Shown here one piece after another: positions 43,586 through 52,950 of a stretch of 64,000 bases of DNA (position 1 is its first letter; every line of letters begins with the position of its first letter). The DNA is from Bacteroidia bacterium. Lineage in GTDB: Bacteria; Bacteroidota; Bacteroidia; Bacteroidales; VadinHA17. The notes under the pieces were generated by a model. It made no database searches and was not told where the DNA came from. It saw only the letters and a program-made list of their open reading frames with translations. A program made the translations under genes and the position numbers. The stretch spans positions 1 to 64,000 of the forward strand of contig JAPLDX010000034.1 in the NCBI GenBank assembly GCA_026391215.1, given 5' to 3'.

Positions 43586-43976
43586 TTTTAAGACCTGTGA
43601 AGTTGAAGATTAACCAGCAAATGGCAAAAATAACGGCCATACCCAGTATCCCTGCACCAATAATAGTATGAGTTTCATAATGAAGATTGTCCGAAAAATA
43701 CATTATGGCAAGCCATAGGTAAAGCGAAATATAATATGACAGTGAAGATGTCCTCCGCATTACTTTTTTTGATAATTCATCTTCAGCAGGTTCCCCTCTT
43801 TTTGCACTGGTTAGTCTTTTAATGCCTACAAAAACTGCAAATGCAACAACAAGGAACATAACGCCAAAGCTTACAATATCAACCGGCGTGAATTTGCCTG
43901 ATGAGGAATAAATCCACAGACCTACAGTGCCAAGCACCAGTGCTGCTAAAACAAAAACGATAATTGCTTTTTTCAT
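43578..43976 (-). CDS. DUF2178-like small membrane protein
   Basis: 132 residues with four membrane segments ([73 protein letters not shown]). DUF2178-type proteins are commonly next to a short XRE gene, as here. The basic loop [20 protein letters not shown] between helices 2 and 3 is typical. It is probably a sensor or effector partner of the XRE regulator. Confidence 0.8.
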   Translation of the reverse strand: MKKAIIVFVLAALVLGTVGLWIYSSSGKFTPVDIVSFGVMFLVVAFAVFVGIKRLTSAKRGEPAEDELSKKVMRRTSSLSYYISLYLWLAIMYFSDNLHYETHTIIGAGILGMAVIFAICWLIFNFTGLKNE

Positions 43977-43999
43977 ATCTGTAATTATTAGTTAAGTAA

Positions 44000-44039
44000 T
44001 TCTAACACAAAGTTAGAAATAAATAACATTAACTTCCAA
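44000..44039 (-). promoter_or_regulatory. Promoter and palindromic operator of the membrane-protein/XRE operon
   Basis: The -7 element TAACTTTG (minus strand of 44008-44015) and -33 TTG (44039-44037) are 21 bases apart. The -7 element lies inside a palindrome TTCTAAC (44000-44006) / GTTAGAA (44012-44018) with a five-base centre. This is a good place for XRE autorepression. Confidence 0.6.
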
Positions 44040-44056
44040 ATATTTTTCAATATATT

Positions 44057-44209
44057 TTATATTTTTTTTCCACGAAGGGCACAAAGGAGATAGTGGTTGT
44101 CAATCTTGAGTGTGGACTGGCATTGTAAACCTGACAGATTCAAAGAAATGAAACTGATTATTACAACAGACTGTAATATTGTTTTTTTTTCATTAGGGAA
44201 AAGGGACAT
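44057..44209 (-). other. Possible signal-peptide relic
   Basis: A 50-residue frame whose central part (KKTILQSVVIISFISLNLSG) looks like a signal peptide, followed by LQCQS and then a tail read from a CACGAAGGGCACAAAGGAG-type repeat (44069-44090). It could be the start of a lost gene cut by the repeat, or chance. The remaining part of this 270-base gap is AT-rich and shows nothing else. Confidence 0.2.
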
Positions 44210-44247
44210 ACGATTGCATATACCTTATTATTTAAGAAATGAATTAA

Positions 44248-44640
44248 TTACTTCTTCAGCAGATCGCGGATCTCTGTAAGAAGAATTTCATCGTTTGGTA
44301 CAGCCGGTGGTGCTGAGGGTTTTGCTTCTTCCTTCTTCTTGGCAGCATTAATTGCTTTAATGACAAGAAAAACAGCAAGTGCGACAATCAGAAAATCAAA
44401 ACATACCTGCAGAAAATTACCGTAATTCCACCATACTTCTTTTGCCGGATTCATGTTTATATCAAGTTTCAGGTCGGTGAAGTTAACACCGCCGATCAGC
44501 AACCCCAGGGGTGGCATGATGATGTCACTCACAAGGGAAGATACAATTTTGCCGAAAGCAGCTCCGATAATTATACCTACAGCCATATCGGTAACGTTGC
44601 CTTTCAATGCGAAGGCCTTAAATTCATCAACTAGTTTCAT
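44248..44640 (-). CDS. mscL: Large-conductance mechanosensitive channel MscL
   Basis: 130 residues. The N-terminal helix and pore helix are [20 protein letters not shown] and [20 protein letters not shown], then [11 protein letters not shown], the second helix and the C-terminal bundle ending [11 protein letters not shown]. This is the full length for the family. The channel opens under osmotic downshock to release solutes. It stands upstream of the XRE pair and next to DUF3078. Confidence 0.93.
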   Translation of the reverse strand: MKLVDEFKAFALKGNVTDMAVGIIIGAAFGKIVSSLVSDIIMPPLGLLIGGVNFTDLKLDINMNPAKEVWWNYGNFLQVCFDFLIVALAVFLVIKAINAAKKKEEAKPSAPPAVPNDEILLTEIRDLLKK

Positions 44641-44666
44641 AGTAATTAGTTATTGATTAATGGTTA

Positions 44667-45623
44667 TTAGAATTTATACGAGAATCCGACGCCAAATATC
44701 TCTTTGAACTGTACTCTTTTCCCTGGTATATCTTCCGGACCTGATACATTTCCATCATTGTTTCTATCGACCTGGATCAGTATATTATCATCATAAATAA
44801 GAACGGTGTTTAAACTGACAGAAATATATTTATTAACCTTCATGGCAACTAAGTTTTCCCAGTTGATATCTATATTCTGAGGATTATCAAGGTAGTTTGA
44901 AAACAGATCTATTTTAGTGGTGAAAGAAACATTTTTAAGAATTTCATTTTTAAAATCATTCTTAGAATAGATGACCCTAATATAACCTCCGAATTCACTT
45001 TTTATCTTTTCTCCCGGGGTAACACCAAATGCGCCTGCATCGGAAAGCAACTGATCGTTAACAAATGTAAATTTAACTGTAAGCGGTGCAATAAATGCGC
45101 TGAAATACCCATTAGGTTTATAGTCCATCCCAAGAGCGCCTAAAAGATAGGCTGGAGAAAAAAGGTTTGATATTTTTACAGAATCATTTGGATAATTATA
45201 TCCGGGAGTCATTTGTGTTTTAAAGTTTAAAAGTGCAGCATAATAAAAATTTTTAAACGCTTCCTGTCCATATTTCGACAAAAAATCAATTTTATCATCA
45301 GTCTTCATCGGGTCAGTACCCTTACCCTGTTTTAAAATACCATAACCCATATCAAGCAAGTTGTCCCAGCGGGATTTCCCTTTTGTAAGGTTGGCGAATA
45401 CACTGAACATGCCATTTACTGCAACGGAGTTTTGACCGCCGGCTGCCCAGTTTTTCAATGAAGTCTGTGCCAGGTTAACGGAAAAGATTCCTCCTGTTTT
45501 CCAGCCCTGGGTGGTATCGGCTGTTTGTGTGCGCAGGTTTTTTTCACCTTCTGTTACCTGTCCGAAAGCCAGGATGCTGAAGATTGAAAATATAGTTACC
45601 AGTGCAATGAATTTATTTTTCAT
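44667..45623 (-). CDS. DUF3078 outer-membrane beta-barrel protein
   Basis: 318 residues with a signal peptide (MKNKFIALVTIFSIFSILAFG). Family features are the W-x-x-G-G start GWKTGGIFSVNLAQTSLKNW, AAGGQNSVAVNGMFSVFANL and RWDNLLDMGYGILKQGKG. Strands rich in aromatic residues follow, and the protein ends FGVGFSYKF. The role is unknown. Confidence 0.88.
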   Translation of the reverse strand: MKNKFIALVTIFSIFSILAFGQVTEGEKNLRTQTADTTQGWKTGGIFSVNLAQTSLKNWAAGGQNSVAVNGMFSVFANLTKGKSRWDNLLDMGYGILKQGKGTDPMKTDDKIDFLSKYGQEAFKNFYYAALLNFKTQMTPGYNYPNDSVKISNLFSPAYLLGALGMDYKPNGYFSAFIAPLTVKFTFVNDQLLSDAGAFGVTPGEKIKSEFGGYIRVIYSKNDFKNEILKNVSFTTKIDLFSNYLDNPQNIDINWENLVAMKVNKYISVSLNTVLIYDDNILIQVDRNNDGNVSGPEDIPGKRVQFKEIFGVGFSYKF

Positions 45624-45788
45624 ATTTAGGTTTTTGGTTTAACATTTTGCGCTCCTCGACCAGATCGAAAATATTGTGAAGCTTATAAGGGCGAAAGGCA
45701 TTAGTGTCTTTTTGTAAAACAAAATCTGACATATATTCCAAACAGTGTTCTTGCACAATTGGGATACTTAAAAAAGTGATGTAAAATC

Positions 45789-46211
45789 TCAGTTTTTGAC
45801 CTTTATACTGTCGACCAGGTATTTTGAATCGCCTCTCCAGAAAACTGCTCCGTTTTTCTGCCTGTAATGCACAATGACATTATCCCCCTGAAGGGTATCA
45901 AATTGTCTTGTGAGGGATTTATTAGTAACTGTAAAAAGGAATTTTTCTGAAGCGAGTGCAATATCCCGTGTACTTGCAACACTGCTGAGGATCATCTCTC
46001 CTTCATAGGTTTTAAAGAATGTGCCCTTACTGGAAAACTTTTGCAGGAGGCCGGCCCTGTATCCTTCGCTGTATGTGTAGAAATACTTCCAGTAAATAAA
46101 AATTCCCAGGAATAAAACTATCAGGAACAACAGCCATTTAAAAAACCGTTTTGTCTTTTTCACTGTGCCTTTCCAGGCATCTGATTTGGTAAATGAAAAC
46201 AACGGGCTCAT
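45789..46211 (-). CDS. Small single-pass membrane protein, Bacteroidota-wide family
   Basis: 140 residues. One membrane segment lies at about 25-45 (FFKWLLFLIVLFLGIFIYW), followed by the typical YSEGYRAGLLQKFSSKGTFF, KTYEGEMILSS and NVIVHYRQKNGAVFWRGDSKYLVDS. From memory, relatives in databases are sometimes called 6-phosphogluconate dehydrogenase; the length and lack of a Rossmann motif exclude that. The function is unknown. Confidence 0.75.
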   Translation of the reverse strand: MSPLFSFTKSDAWKGTVKKTKRFFKWLLFLIVLFLGIFIYWKYFYTYSEGYRAGLLQKFSSKGTFFKTYEGEMILSSVASTRDIALASEKFLFTVTNKSLTRQFDTLQGDNVIVHYRQKNGAVFWRGDSKYLVDSIKVKN

Positions 46212-46345
46212 AACAGGTTTATTTAGAGAAGCAAAGGTAGTATTTTTTTAGATTAGATAGTTTTAGAATGATCAAAGTAAAAACAAAAAAATGAGGGGGT
46301 GAGTGGGAGAAAAACAGAGTGAGTTTGAGAGCAGGAGCGAGACTT

Positions 46346-46386
46346 ACCGTGTTACTCGTGTCTAAATCTGTGTTACCCCGTGGTTA
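46346..46386. repeat. TAACCACGGGG-type dispersed repeat at the 3' end of the methyltransferase gene
   Basis: On the minus strand it reads TAACCACGGGGTAACACAGA and continues to about 46346, starting four bases after the stop at 46390. It is related to the two arms at 36094-36182. Confidence 0.6.
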
Positions 46387-46389
46387 AAT

Positions 46390-47148
46390 TTATTTTTCAG
46401 CAATAACAAGCATTTCATAATCTTCAGTCGTCAGTTTATCTTTTCTGCTGAAGGCACCCAGCCTGCATCCGGATATATCTGAACGGCTGAATCCTATGGA
46501 CTTTAAGAGCCATGTTATTTCAGACGGTACATAATATCTCTCATTGCCGTTGAGTACCATTTTATTGCCTTTATCATCTTCAGTTTCATAAACTGAATAA
46601 TCCCTGAATGTCATCAGATCGAAATTGTTTTCAACTGATTTCCCCTGCTCCGAACCGGCATTCACAAAATCCTTAACGGAATGAAAAAGAGGATAAAGGC
46701 CATTCAGAGTTGAGAATATATATTTCCCTCCGGGTTTTAAAGATGAATAAGCATTCTTAAGGATCTGATAATTCATTTCATCGGTTTCCATCAGAGGAAA
46801 TGCACCCTCGCACATCATAATTGCCAGGTCATATTCTCCCTTGAAATCAAAATTTCGGGCATCCTTCTTAAGGAATTCAATTTTCAGATTCTCCTTTTGA
46901 GCAACTGATCTTGCTTTTTTAAGCTGTCCTTCCGAGAGATCAATCCCGGTTATATTTAAATATCCCCGCCTGGCAAGCTCAAGTGAATGTCTGCCAGTTC
47001 CGCATCCGATATCAAGGATTTTAGAGGATTTATTAAATCCGATCTCTTTTTCGATAAAATCAACTTCACCTTTGGTTCCAGTTGTATAGCTCTCTTTATC
47101 ATACTTTTCGGCATAATCCCGGAAAAATTCTTCGTACCACTGTTTCAT
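46390..47148 (-). CDS. Class I SAM-dependent methyltransferase
   Basis: 252 residues. SAM-binding motif I is SKILDIGCGTGRHSLELARRG, then the acidic end of strand 2 in NITGIDLSEGQLKKARS. The post-motif AIMMCEGAFPLMETDEMN is the usual Mb0-type region. The substrate cannot be told; a small molecule is likely. It lies alone between the membrane protein and the 47219 gene. Confidence 0.87.
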   Translation of the reverse strand: MKQWYEEFFRDYAEKYDKESYTTGTKGEVDFIEKEIGFNKSSKILDIGCGTGRHSLELARRGYLNITGIDLSEGQLKKARSVAQKENLKIEFLKKDARNFDFKGEYDLAIMMCEGAFPLMETDEMNYQILKNAYSSLKPGGKYIFSTLNGLYPLFHSVKDFVNAGSEQGKSVENNFDLMTFRDYSVYETEDDKGNKMVLNGNERYYVPSEITWLLKSIGFSRSDISGCRLGAFSRKDKLTTEDYEMLVIAEK

Positions 47149-47218
47149 TAGTTTGAATTTATATTATATCTAAATTGTCCGGTGTTCCGTGTACCGTATA
47201 CTTTGAACCCTGTATCGT

Positions 47219-47758
47219 TTATACATTTATTACAACACTGAAATGTACGATTTTCTTAAGAGTTTTTATTGTATCCAGTACACTTAATTTATGATTCTGA
47301 TCTATTGACCTGTCTGTAACTACGAATGTATCTTCCTCTCCGTCAATTGATTCTATTTTAAGAATATAGGAATAATATTGACCTTTGCTTTCTGCCAGTC
47401 TTGTAGACGGCATATGCTTTGTCAATGTTAATTCTTTAACATTCTGGAAGTCAATTTCAGTTAAAGAATCTCCTATCCTTTTCTTCAGACATGATTGGGT
47501 GATCTCAACCTCACCGATAGGTTTAAGGTTTTCATTGTTTTTCCTGACTTTTATCATTATCAAAACAGCACCGACGATTATCAGCGGAACTGAAATCAAG
47601 TACTTCAGTCCATAACTCATTGATCCGATACTGGAAAGGTTAAATGCAACCAATATCAAACCCGGAATTATCCCGTAAACAGTATAAAGACGCCTGTTCC
47701 TTTTGCCCACGATAACAGGGTCATAATGATCGACACGGAGGATTCTGAAATGGCTCAT
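47219..47758 (-). CDS. Hypothetical two-helix membrane protein
   Basis: About 179 residues from the Met at 47758, chosen because the longer start at 47794 lies inside the GH28 gene. Two hydrophobic helices (YTVYGIIPGLILVAFNLSSI and YLISVPLIIVGAVLIMI) are followed by a soluble beta-rich part (KPIGEVEITQSCLKKRIGDS, SYILKIESIDGEEDTFVV). It resembles PH-like membrane proteins but is not recognised. Confidence 0.7.
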   Translation of the reverse strand: MSHFRILRVDHYDPVIVGKRNRRLYTVYGIIPGLILVAFNLSSIGSMSYGLKYLISVPLIIVGAVLIMIKVRKNNENLKPIGEVEITQSCLKKRIGDSLTEIDFQNVKELTLTKHMPSTRLAESKGQYYSYILKIESIDGEEDTFVVTDRSIDQNHKLSVLDTIKTLKKIVHFSVVINV

Positions 47759-47771
47759 GAACACTAATAAA

Positions 47772-49262
47772 TTACTGTTTGACAAGAATGACATCGGTTG
47801 ATTTATAGGAAAATACCGGTTCTTTCTTTACACCGGGCTCTGTTACTTTTAGAGAATTGAATGTCACACCATGCACATCATCCAGAACAACGGCCGTCCT
47901 GTAATCTTTTTTTGAAGCCGACAGAATGACATTTTCAAACTTTATTCCTTTTGCATGACGAATATAAAACCCCCATGCCGGAAGCTCCTTGAACATTGAG
48001 AATTCCGGATAGCTTGCTGCCATCTCAGGAACTTTATCCAGCTCATTAAGTCCGACTTCCGCATATTCAGCATTTCCACCACCGGGATACCTGATCTCAA
48101 TATTTTTCAGGGTTACATTTTCAACAGGCACATCAGGCATCCCGACAATTGATGCCGGTGAAATATTACGGGGAAGATCTTCAACCGGCCCTTCATAATT
48201 ATAACCTGCATCAGGTTTTGTTGCAGGTACCTCAGCATATACGTTTGATATCGTTATATTATTCATTCTTCCTTTTTTGCCTGCCCTGCGCTCTCCGATA
48301 CGAAGAAAAATTACATTGCCTGTATTGATAGATCTCAGGCTGTCAACGAGAACATCTTCAACAAATCCGCCATCAACAGCAGCAAATGTGATTGCAGAGC
48401 GGTAAGTATCGAAAACCAGGTTATTGATGATCTTTATATTACGGAAGCCACCGTAAGAAGCTGTTCCGAATTTAATTCCACTGGCGCTTGTACGGACTGT
48501 ATTATTGTGAATATATACATTCTGGCAGACAAAATCTGGTGAGTGCGATTTCAGGCAGATACCATCATCAGCGGCATCAAAGTAAGAATTGGTTACGCTT
48601 ACACTGTCACAGTCAACTATGTCAATCCCATCGTTATTCCAATATGATTTGCTGTCAACAGTGATCCCATCGATTACAACATTCTTACACTGGTCGTACT
48701 GCTGATTCCAGCTGCCGGGATCCTTAAGCATTATTCCGCGGATCACAATATTCCTGCACCCCCTGAAATAAATATTCTGCGGACGCTTGCCTTCACCCGG
48801 ACGATCATATTTCAAAGGATCAGTTATGATTCCTTTATGTATCAGATCAACAAGATTATTGGCGACTGTAAATCCCTGGCCGTCAATGACACCTTTACCT
48901 GTAATACCGATATTCTGCTGATCAAGTGCAAAGATCAGTGCGGTCCAGTTGAAGTTCTGCTCATAGTCCAGTGGATTAACGGAACCAACCAGGATTGCCC
49001 CTTCTTCCAGCTGTATGGTAACATTGGATTTCAGGTAAATGGTTCCGGTAAGATATCTCCCCACATAGAATACCAGTCTTCCTCCGCCATTGGCACTTAT
49101 ATAATCAATGCCCTTCTGTATCGAATTTGTATTGAGTGTCGTTCCGTTCGACTTAACACCAAACATTGATGCATTGTAGTCCTTTGCTTCCAATAATACG
49201 GAAACCATAAGTAACAAAACGCACAGCAATCCTTTCACTATCCTCATTTTTTTCATTTTCAA
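47772..49262 (-). CDS. Secreted GH28 polygalacturonase-type glycoside hydrolase
   Basis: 496 residues with a signal peptide (MRIVKGLLCVLLLMVSVLLE). It opens with YNASMFGVKSNGTTLNTNSI and ANGGGRLVFYVGRYLTGTIY, then GKGVIDGQG. The GH28 catalytic region is NNDGIDIVDCDSV with conserved Asp residues, and a second DDGICLKSHSPDFVC. The fold is a right-handed beta-helix. It would cut galacturonan or rhamnogalacturonan. The ATG overlaps the stop of the GH106-like gene (49259-49262), so translation is coupled. Confidence 0.9.
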   Translation of the reverse strand: MKMKKMRIVKGLLCVLLLMVSVLLEAKDYNASMFGVKSNGTTLNTNSIQKGIDYISANGGGRLVFYVGRYLTGTIYLKSNVTIQLEEGAILVGSVNPLDYEQNFNWTALIFALDQQNIGITGKGVIDGQGFTVANNLVDLIHKGIITDPLKYDRPGEGKRPQNIYFRGCRNIVIRGIMLKDPGSWNQQYDQCKNVVIDGITVDSKSYWNNDGIDIVDCDSVSVTNSYFDAADDGICLKSHSPDFVCQNVYIHNNTVRTSASGIKFGTASYGGFRNIKIINNLVFDTYRSAITFAAVDGGFVEDVLVDSLRSINTGNVIFLRIGERRAGKKGRMNNITISNVYAEVPATKPDAGYNYEGPVEDLPRNISPASIVGMPDVPVENVTLKNIEIRYPGGGNAEYAEVGLNELDKVPEMAASYPEFSMFKELPAWGFYIRHAKGIKFENVILSASKKDYRTAVVLDDVHGVTFNSLKVTEPGVKKEPVFSYKSTDVILVKQ

Positions 49263-52150
49263 ATTTTCAAATTATCCGAATACAAAGTCACCGGCCCTAT
49301 GAGCCCCATAGACTGTATCGGTTGTATTTTGTTTTTTTCATTAGTCCAGTATTGAGCTATGGGATTATCGATCAGTGATTTCATATAATTGCCCATGGAT
49401 GTCACCACCTTTATTTCAATATCATTAATGCCAGGTTTAAGAAATTCTCCTATCCTGTATATTCTCCTGCCGTACCATTTTACACCGCAATCCTTCCTGT
49501 TCACCTTTAATTCAGACAGTCCGTACACTTTTCCAAGGTTCAGAATTATATTAGCGGGATCATCAATACTTATGCTGTTCCGGTAAATAATTGTCCCTGC
49601 GAAACTCACAAAGTCAGGCATGTCTTTTATGTCCTTAAGAATATCGATCCTGAAAGTTTTTGCAGAACTATCGCGGCAGTGCCTGAACTCAGCGCTCCAG
49701 CCGGTTTCAATTTTTATTTCAGATGATGATCCTGAGGGAAGAGGATCCCATTTGGGTCCGTTTTTTTGTTTGTCAAATACAAACAACACTGATTGTGCCG
49801 GACCAAGATCGAGATCAATGCTATTATCCTTTTCAAGAAATACCCTGTACCTGTTACCTGTTTCCGGATCCCATACCCAGCCATATTTTTTATCCGTAAA
49901 TTCTTTTGAAAAAGTGATCCTGGTCTGATGAGAATTATGAATATGGGAATTAATGATGTAAAGTATTTCTGAGCCGTCATCAGCCTGGTAACGGTTTTGC
50001 AGAACGTACGGATCAGGACTGCTGATATCTACATACGGCTTAATACCGTACTGCTGCTGGATCCCTGAGTACCATACAATGAAATCTTTTTCAGGCTTTT
50101 TCAGAAGGATGAAACTTTCATGAAATACCTGCATCTTTTTAACATGATCAAGAACATCAGCATCATTTTTCTCATGATCTTTCCATCCCAGTGACTGTGA
50201 CGGAACAGTTTCAATGCAGAAGATCCTTCCTCCGGAATTCACAAACTCATTTAGTTTTTCTGCAGTCCCGGGATCAAGACTATCTACCTGCACAAGGAAA
50301 AGGGTATGATATTTCCGCGGACCGTAATGCATGTACCCGTCTTTCATTTCAGCATCCCGGATAACCCTTTGTGAAACATAATCACATCCGCTTCCATTTT
50401 TGTTAATTGATTCCCACACCAGGGTAAAGTAATCCACGTGAGTGATATTAGGGAAAGGTTCCATCTGCGAACCTATGAGGCTCCACATGTCATCATTCGG
50501 AGGAAGAATTGCAATATCGGTATACATTGTAACATTCTGAAGCATAGCTGAAAGGCGTGCCTTATAATTATTATAGAAGTTAAACCAGGGCCACCATGTG
50601 TTATTCTCATTATAATAACCCCCATACCTTATCCATCCAGGATATGGAGCTTCAGGAGGGGAATAATTAAAGCCATGAAATACTGAATGTGTAACGCCTG
50701 TTATTGCGCTCTGGTCGCCACCGATCTTAAGGTTATCAAAAGTGGTGTTGAAGACGGTATAAGTATCCGTATTCTCCTCGCAGCTTACCAATCGTTTGCC
50801 TTTAAGATTTGCCGCCGAGGAGACATATTTGTTTATCATTGTATAGGCTCTTCCACGCCTGTAGTCTTCTTCAGGCATCTCTTCTCCGACCTTATGCCTG
50901 AGCCAGTTCATTGTCCAGGATTCACATTCCGGAATATCATAAGCAAAACTGCCTTCGAGAGGGAAAAAGCTTCTTCCATAAGCCTGGGCGCGTGATTTGA
51001 CATTCAGTCCCCTGCACCATTCAATATAAGTTTTTATAAAGCGCTCTTCCAGCAGCTCTGCCTTAAGCATCTCAAAATCGTATCTCATCCGCTGTATCAT
51101 TGCCTCTAATTCAGGCGACATAGTCACTCCGTATTTAAGGTCAGTGACATTTCCCATACCTCCGGTTTTGAAAAGTATAAAAGGCAGGTAAGAGAAAAGA
51201 TCGTATCCTTTACGCTTTTTAAATTCCTCCATTATATCTGCTGACCAGTTTGCTCCCTCCAGTTCCATGCTGTCAGTAAATAGTGCACGGATATGACCTG
51301 ACAGGGGACCAGTTCTTTTCTCAATAGTTCCCGACATGTTGTCAAGGTATCTTCTTACAGCTTTTTCATCATAGTGATTGAGCACAGGTCCAGTGGCCCC
51401 CGGCGCACCATTGATAACCTGCATGAAACCGTTGATTTTAATAAGACCATATAACGCATATTTCCCTGGCGGAACAGAAACCCTGATCGTTTCATTTTCA
51501 ATCCGGGAGGAAAGATCAATGACCTGGTCTATTTCTGAAAGAGGATCGGGAATCAGTTTAAGGGATAACAGTTCCATTGTTCTTCCCGGGAAGGGAGAGC
51601 TGACTGCCGGATCGGCCTCCCTGAAAATCTCATATTTTGAAATTTCGTATTCAAGAGGACCTGATAATTTTTTAACAGCAACAACAGCAATCTGTGACCG
51701 TTCTTCTCCTTCAAGGTATTCGGCTCCGAACGGCCAGCCTGAGCCAACAATAAGATCACAGGTGAGGCCAAGCGATTTTGCTTCATCGAACGCGATTTTC
51801 AGCAGATCGATCCATTCATCGCTAAGCCATTTCAGTGACAGCTTACCCAGGTCATCACCTTCAGACCGGGAGGGAAAGTCAATGGGATTTATCTCCACGC
51901 CGCCAATACCGGCATTTTTTAAAAGATGCAGTTCCCTGATAAGTTCTGCAGCTTCTACCTTATTTCCGTTCCACCACCACCGGACAAAAGGGTGATAATT
52001 TAAGCCGGGATTTTTAAATGATTCATAAAGATTAAAAGAAGATTGATAATGATCAGCAGCCGGGGAATATGGAAATACATTTATCCTGCCTGCTACAAAG
52101 CAGCCGGCAGAGAACAAAGTGCTTTGCGATATGAATTTCCGCCTGTTCAA
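49259..52150 (-). CDS. GH106-like alpha-L-rhamnosidase-type glycoside hydrolase
   Basis: 963 residues with a Tat-like leader (MNRRKFISQSTLFSAGCFVAG). The N-terminal part NPGLNYHPFVRWWWNGNKVE and GGVEINPIDFPSR matches GH106/PF17132 proteins. Other typical segments are TCDLIVGSGWPFGAEYL, FTDSMELEGANWS (acidic catalytic region), RAQAYGRSFFPLEGSFAYDI and a C-terminal galactose-binding-like domain. Rhamnogalacturonan is the natural target of GH106. With the GH28 partner it points to pectin side-chain or backbone breakdown. Confidence 0.83.
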   Translation of the reverse strand: MNRRKFISQSTLFSAGCFVAGRINVFPYSPAADHYQSSFNLYESFKNPGLNYHPFVRWWWNGNKVEAAELIRELHLLKNAGIGGVEINPIDFPSRSEGDDLGKLSLKWLSDEWIDLLKIAFDEAKSLGLTCDLIVGSGWPFGAEYLEGEERSQIAVVAVKKLSGPLEYEISKYEIFREADPAVSSPFPGRTMELLSLKLIPDPLSEIDQVIDLSSRIENETIRVSVPPGKYALYGLIKINGFMQVINGAPGATGPVLNHYDEKAVRRYLDNMSGTIEKRTGPLSGHIRALFTDSMELEGANWSADIMEEFKKRKGYDLFSYLPFILFKTGGMGNVTDLKYGVTMSPELEAMIQRMRYDFEMLKAELLEERFIKTYIEWCRGLNVKSRAQAYGRSFFPLEGSFAYDIPECESWTMNWLRHKVGEEMPEEDYRRGRAYTMINKYVSSAANLKGKRLVSCEENTDTYTVFNTTFDNLKIGGDQSAITGVTHSVFHGFNYSPPEAPYPGWIRYGGYYNENNTWWPWFNFYNNYKARLSAMLQNVTMYTDIAILPPNDDMWSLIGSQMEPFPNITHVDYFTLVWESINKNGSGCDYVSQRVIRDAEMKDGYMHYGPRKYHTLFLVQVDSLDPGTAEKLNEFVNSGGRIFCIETVPSQSLGWKDHEKNDADVLDHVKKMQVFHESFILLKKPEKDFIVWYSGIQQQYGIKPYVDISSPDPYVLQNRYQADDGSEILYIINSHIHNSHQTRITFSKEFTDKKYGWVWDPETGNRYRVFLEKDNSIDLDLGPAQSVLFVFDKQKNGPKWDPLPSGSSSEIKIETGWSAEFRHCRDSSAKTFRIDILKDIKDMPDFVSFAGTIIYRNSISIDDPANIILNLGKVYGLSELKVNRKDCGVKWYGRRIYRIGEFLKPGINDIEIKVVTSMGNYMKSLIDNPIAQYWTNEKNKIQPIQSMGLIGPVTLYSDNLKI

Positions 52151-52156
52151 TGTTAA

Positions 52157-52909
52157 CTACTTCTGGCAAACGATGATGAACTCCCTTGATTTTTCATTCA
52201 GTTCATTTCCAAGAAAATCACCGAGTATTTTATAATTCTTAAAATCCGATCTTTCAATTAAATGTTCCAGTTCAAACCTGAAGAAGTATCTTAAAGGTGT
52301 CAGCCAGTGTTCCTGCTTAACTTCATTGCATTCATCCCATTCCAGGAGGAAATCGATGTTTATCAGCTGATTGTGCAAATCGGGCTTTGTTGATACGGTG
52401 CGTTTAACTCTTTTACCTGGTTCATATTCTCCATCAAAATCTATCTGATTGCTGATGCCGCTTATCAGGGGACGAAGGTCCGGAACGAATACATCAAAAA
52501 TAAACCTGCCTCCGGATTTTAAATGCCTGTAGACGTTATTCAAAGCCCTGATCTGTTCCTCTTTTTCTATAAGATGCATGAACACCCGGAAAGGAGCTAT
52601 TATCAGGTCAAATTTACGATTGTGCTTAAAATCAGTAATGCTTTGAATACTTATCCGGTAATGCTCTTTTTTATCAAGTTTCTTAAGCAGGACATTAACC
52701 ATGGAAGGACTGATATCCAGACCATAGATATCTGCTCCCCTTTTTAAAGCATTAAGAAAGAATCTCCCGGTTCCAGTCCCGATTTCCAGCACCCTGCCCT
52801 TTGTCCGGCTTATCTCACCAAGATAGAATTCAGCATCATCGCTATCCCTGATCTGATGATAAATCTGGTCATAGAAGCGTGCAAAAGTTTCCGGATATAA
52901 AGCAACCAT
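52157..52909 (-). CDS. Class I SAM-dependent methyltransferase
   Basis: 250 residues. Motif I is GRVLEIGTGTGRFFLNALKR with GADIYGLDISPSMVNVLLKK. Motifs II/III appear as FDLIIAPFRVFMHL and SGGRFIFDVFVPD. It is upstream of the GH106-like gene with six bases between, so it may share the transcript. The substrate is unknown; it is a different subfamily from the one at 46390. Confidence 0.85.
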   Translation of the reverse strand: MVALYPETFARFYDQIYHQIRDSDDAEFYLGEISRTKGRVLEIGTGTGRFFLNALKRGADIYGLDISPSMVNVLLKKLDKKEHYRISIQSITDFKHNRKFDLIIAPFRVFMHLIEKEEQIRALNNVYRHLKSGGRFIFDVFVPDLRPLISGISNQIDFDGEYEPGKRVKRTVSTKPDLHNQLINIDFLLEWDECNEVKQEHWLTPLRYFFRFELEHLIERSDFKNYKILGDFLGNELNEKSREFIIVCQK

Positions 52910-52950
52910 GGTTTTTCGATTTAAATACGACCAGATACAAAGGTTGTATT

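Noticed and set aside
44057..44209. Real small gene between MscL and the XRE pair
   Set aside because: Only 50 residues, its tail is read from a common mini-repeat and the promoter of the XRE operon overlaps the neighbouring DNA. Kept only as a low-confidence relic.
45789..46211. 6-phosphogluconate dehydrogenase
   Set aside because: A 140-residue single-pass membrane protein without a Rossmann motif cannot be this enzyme.
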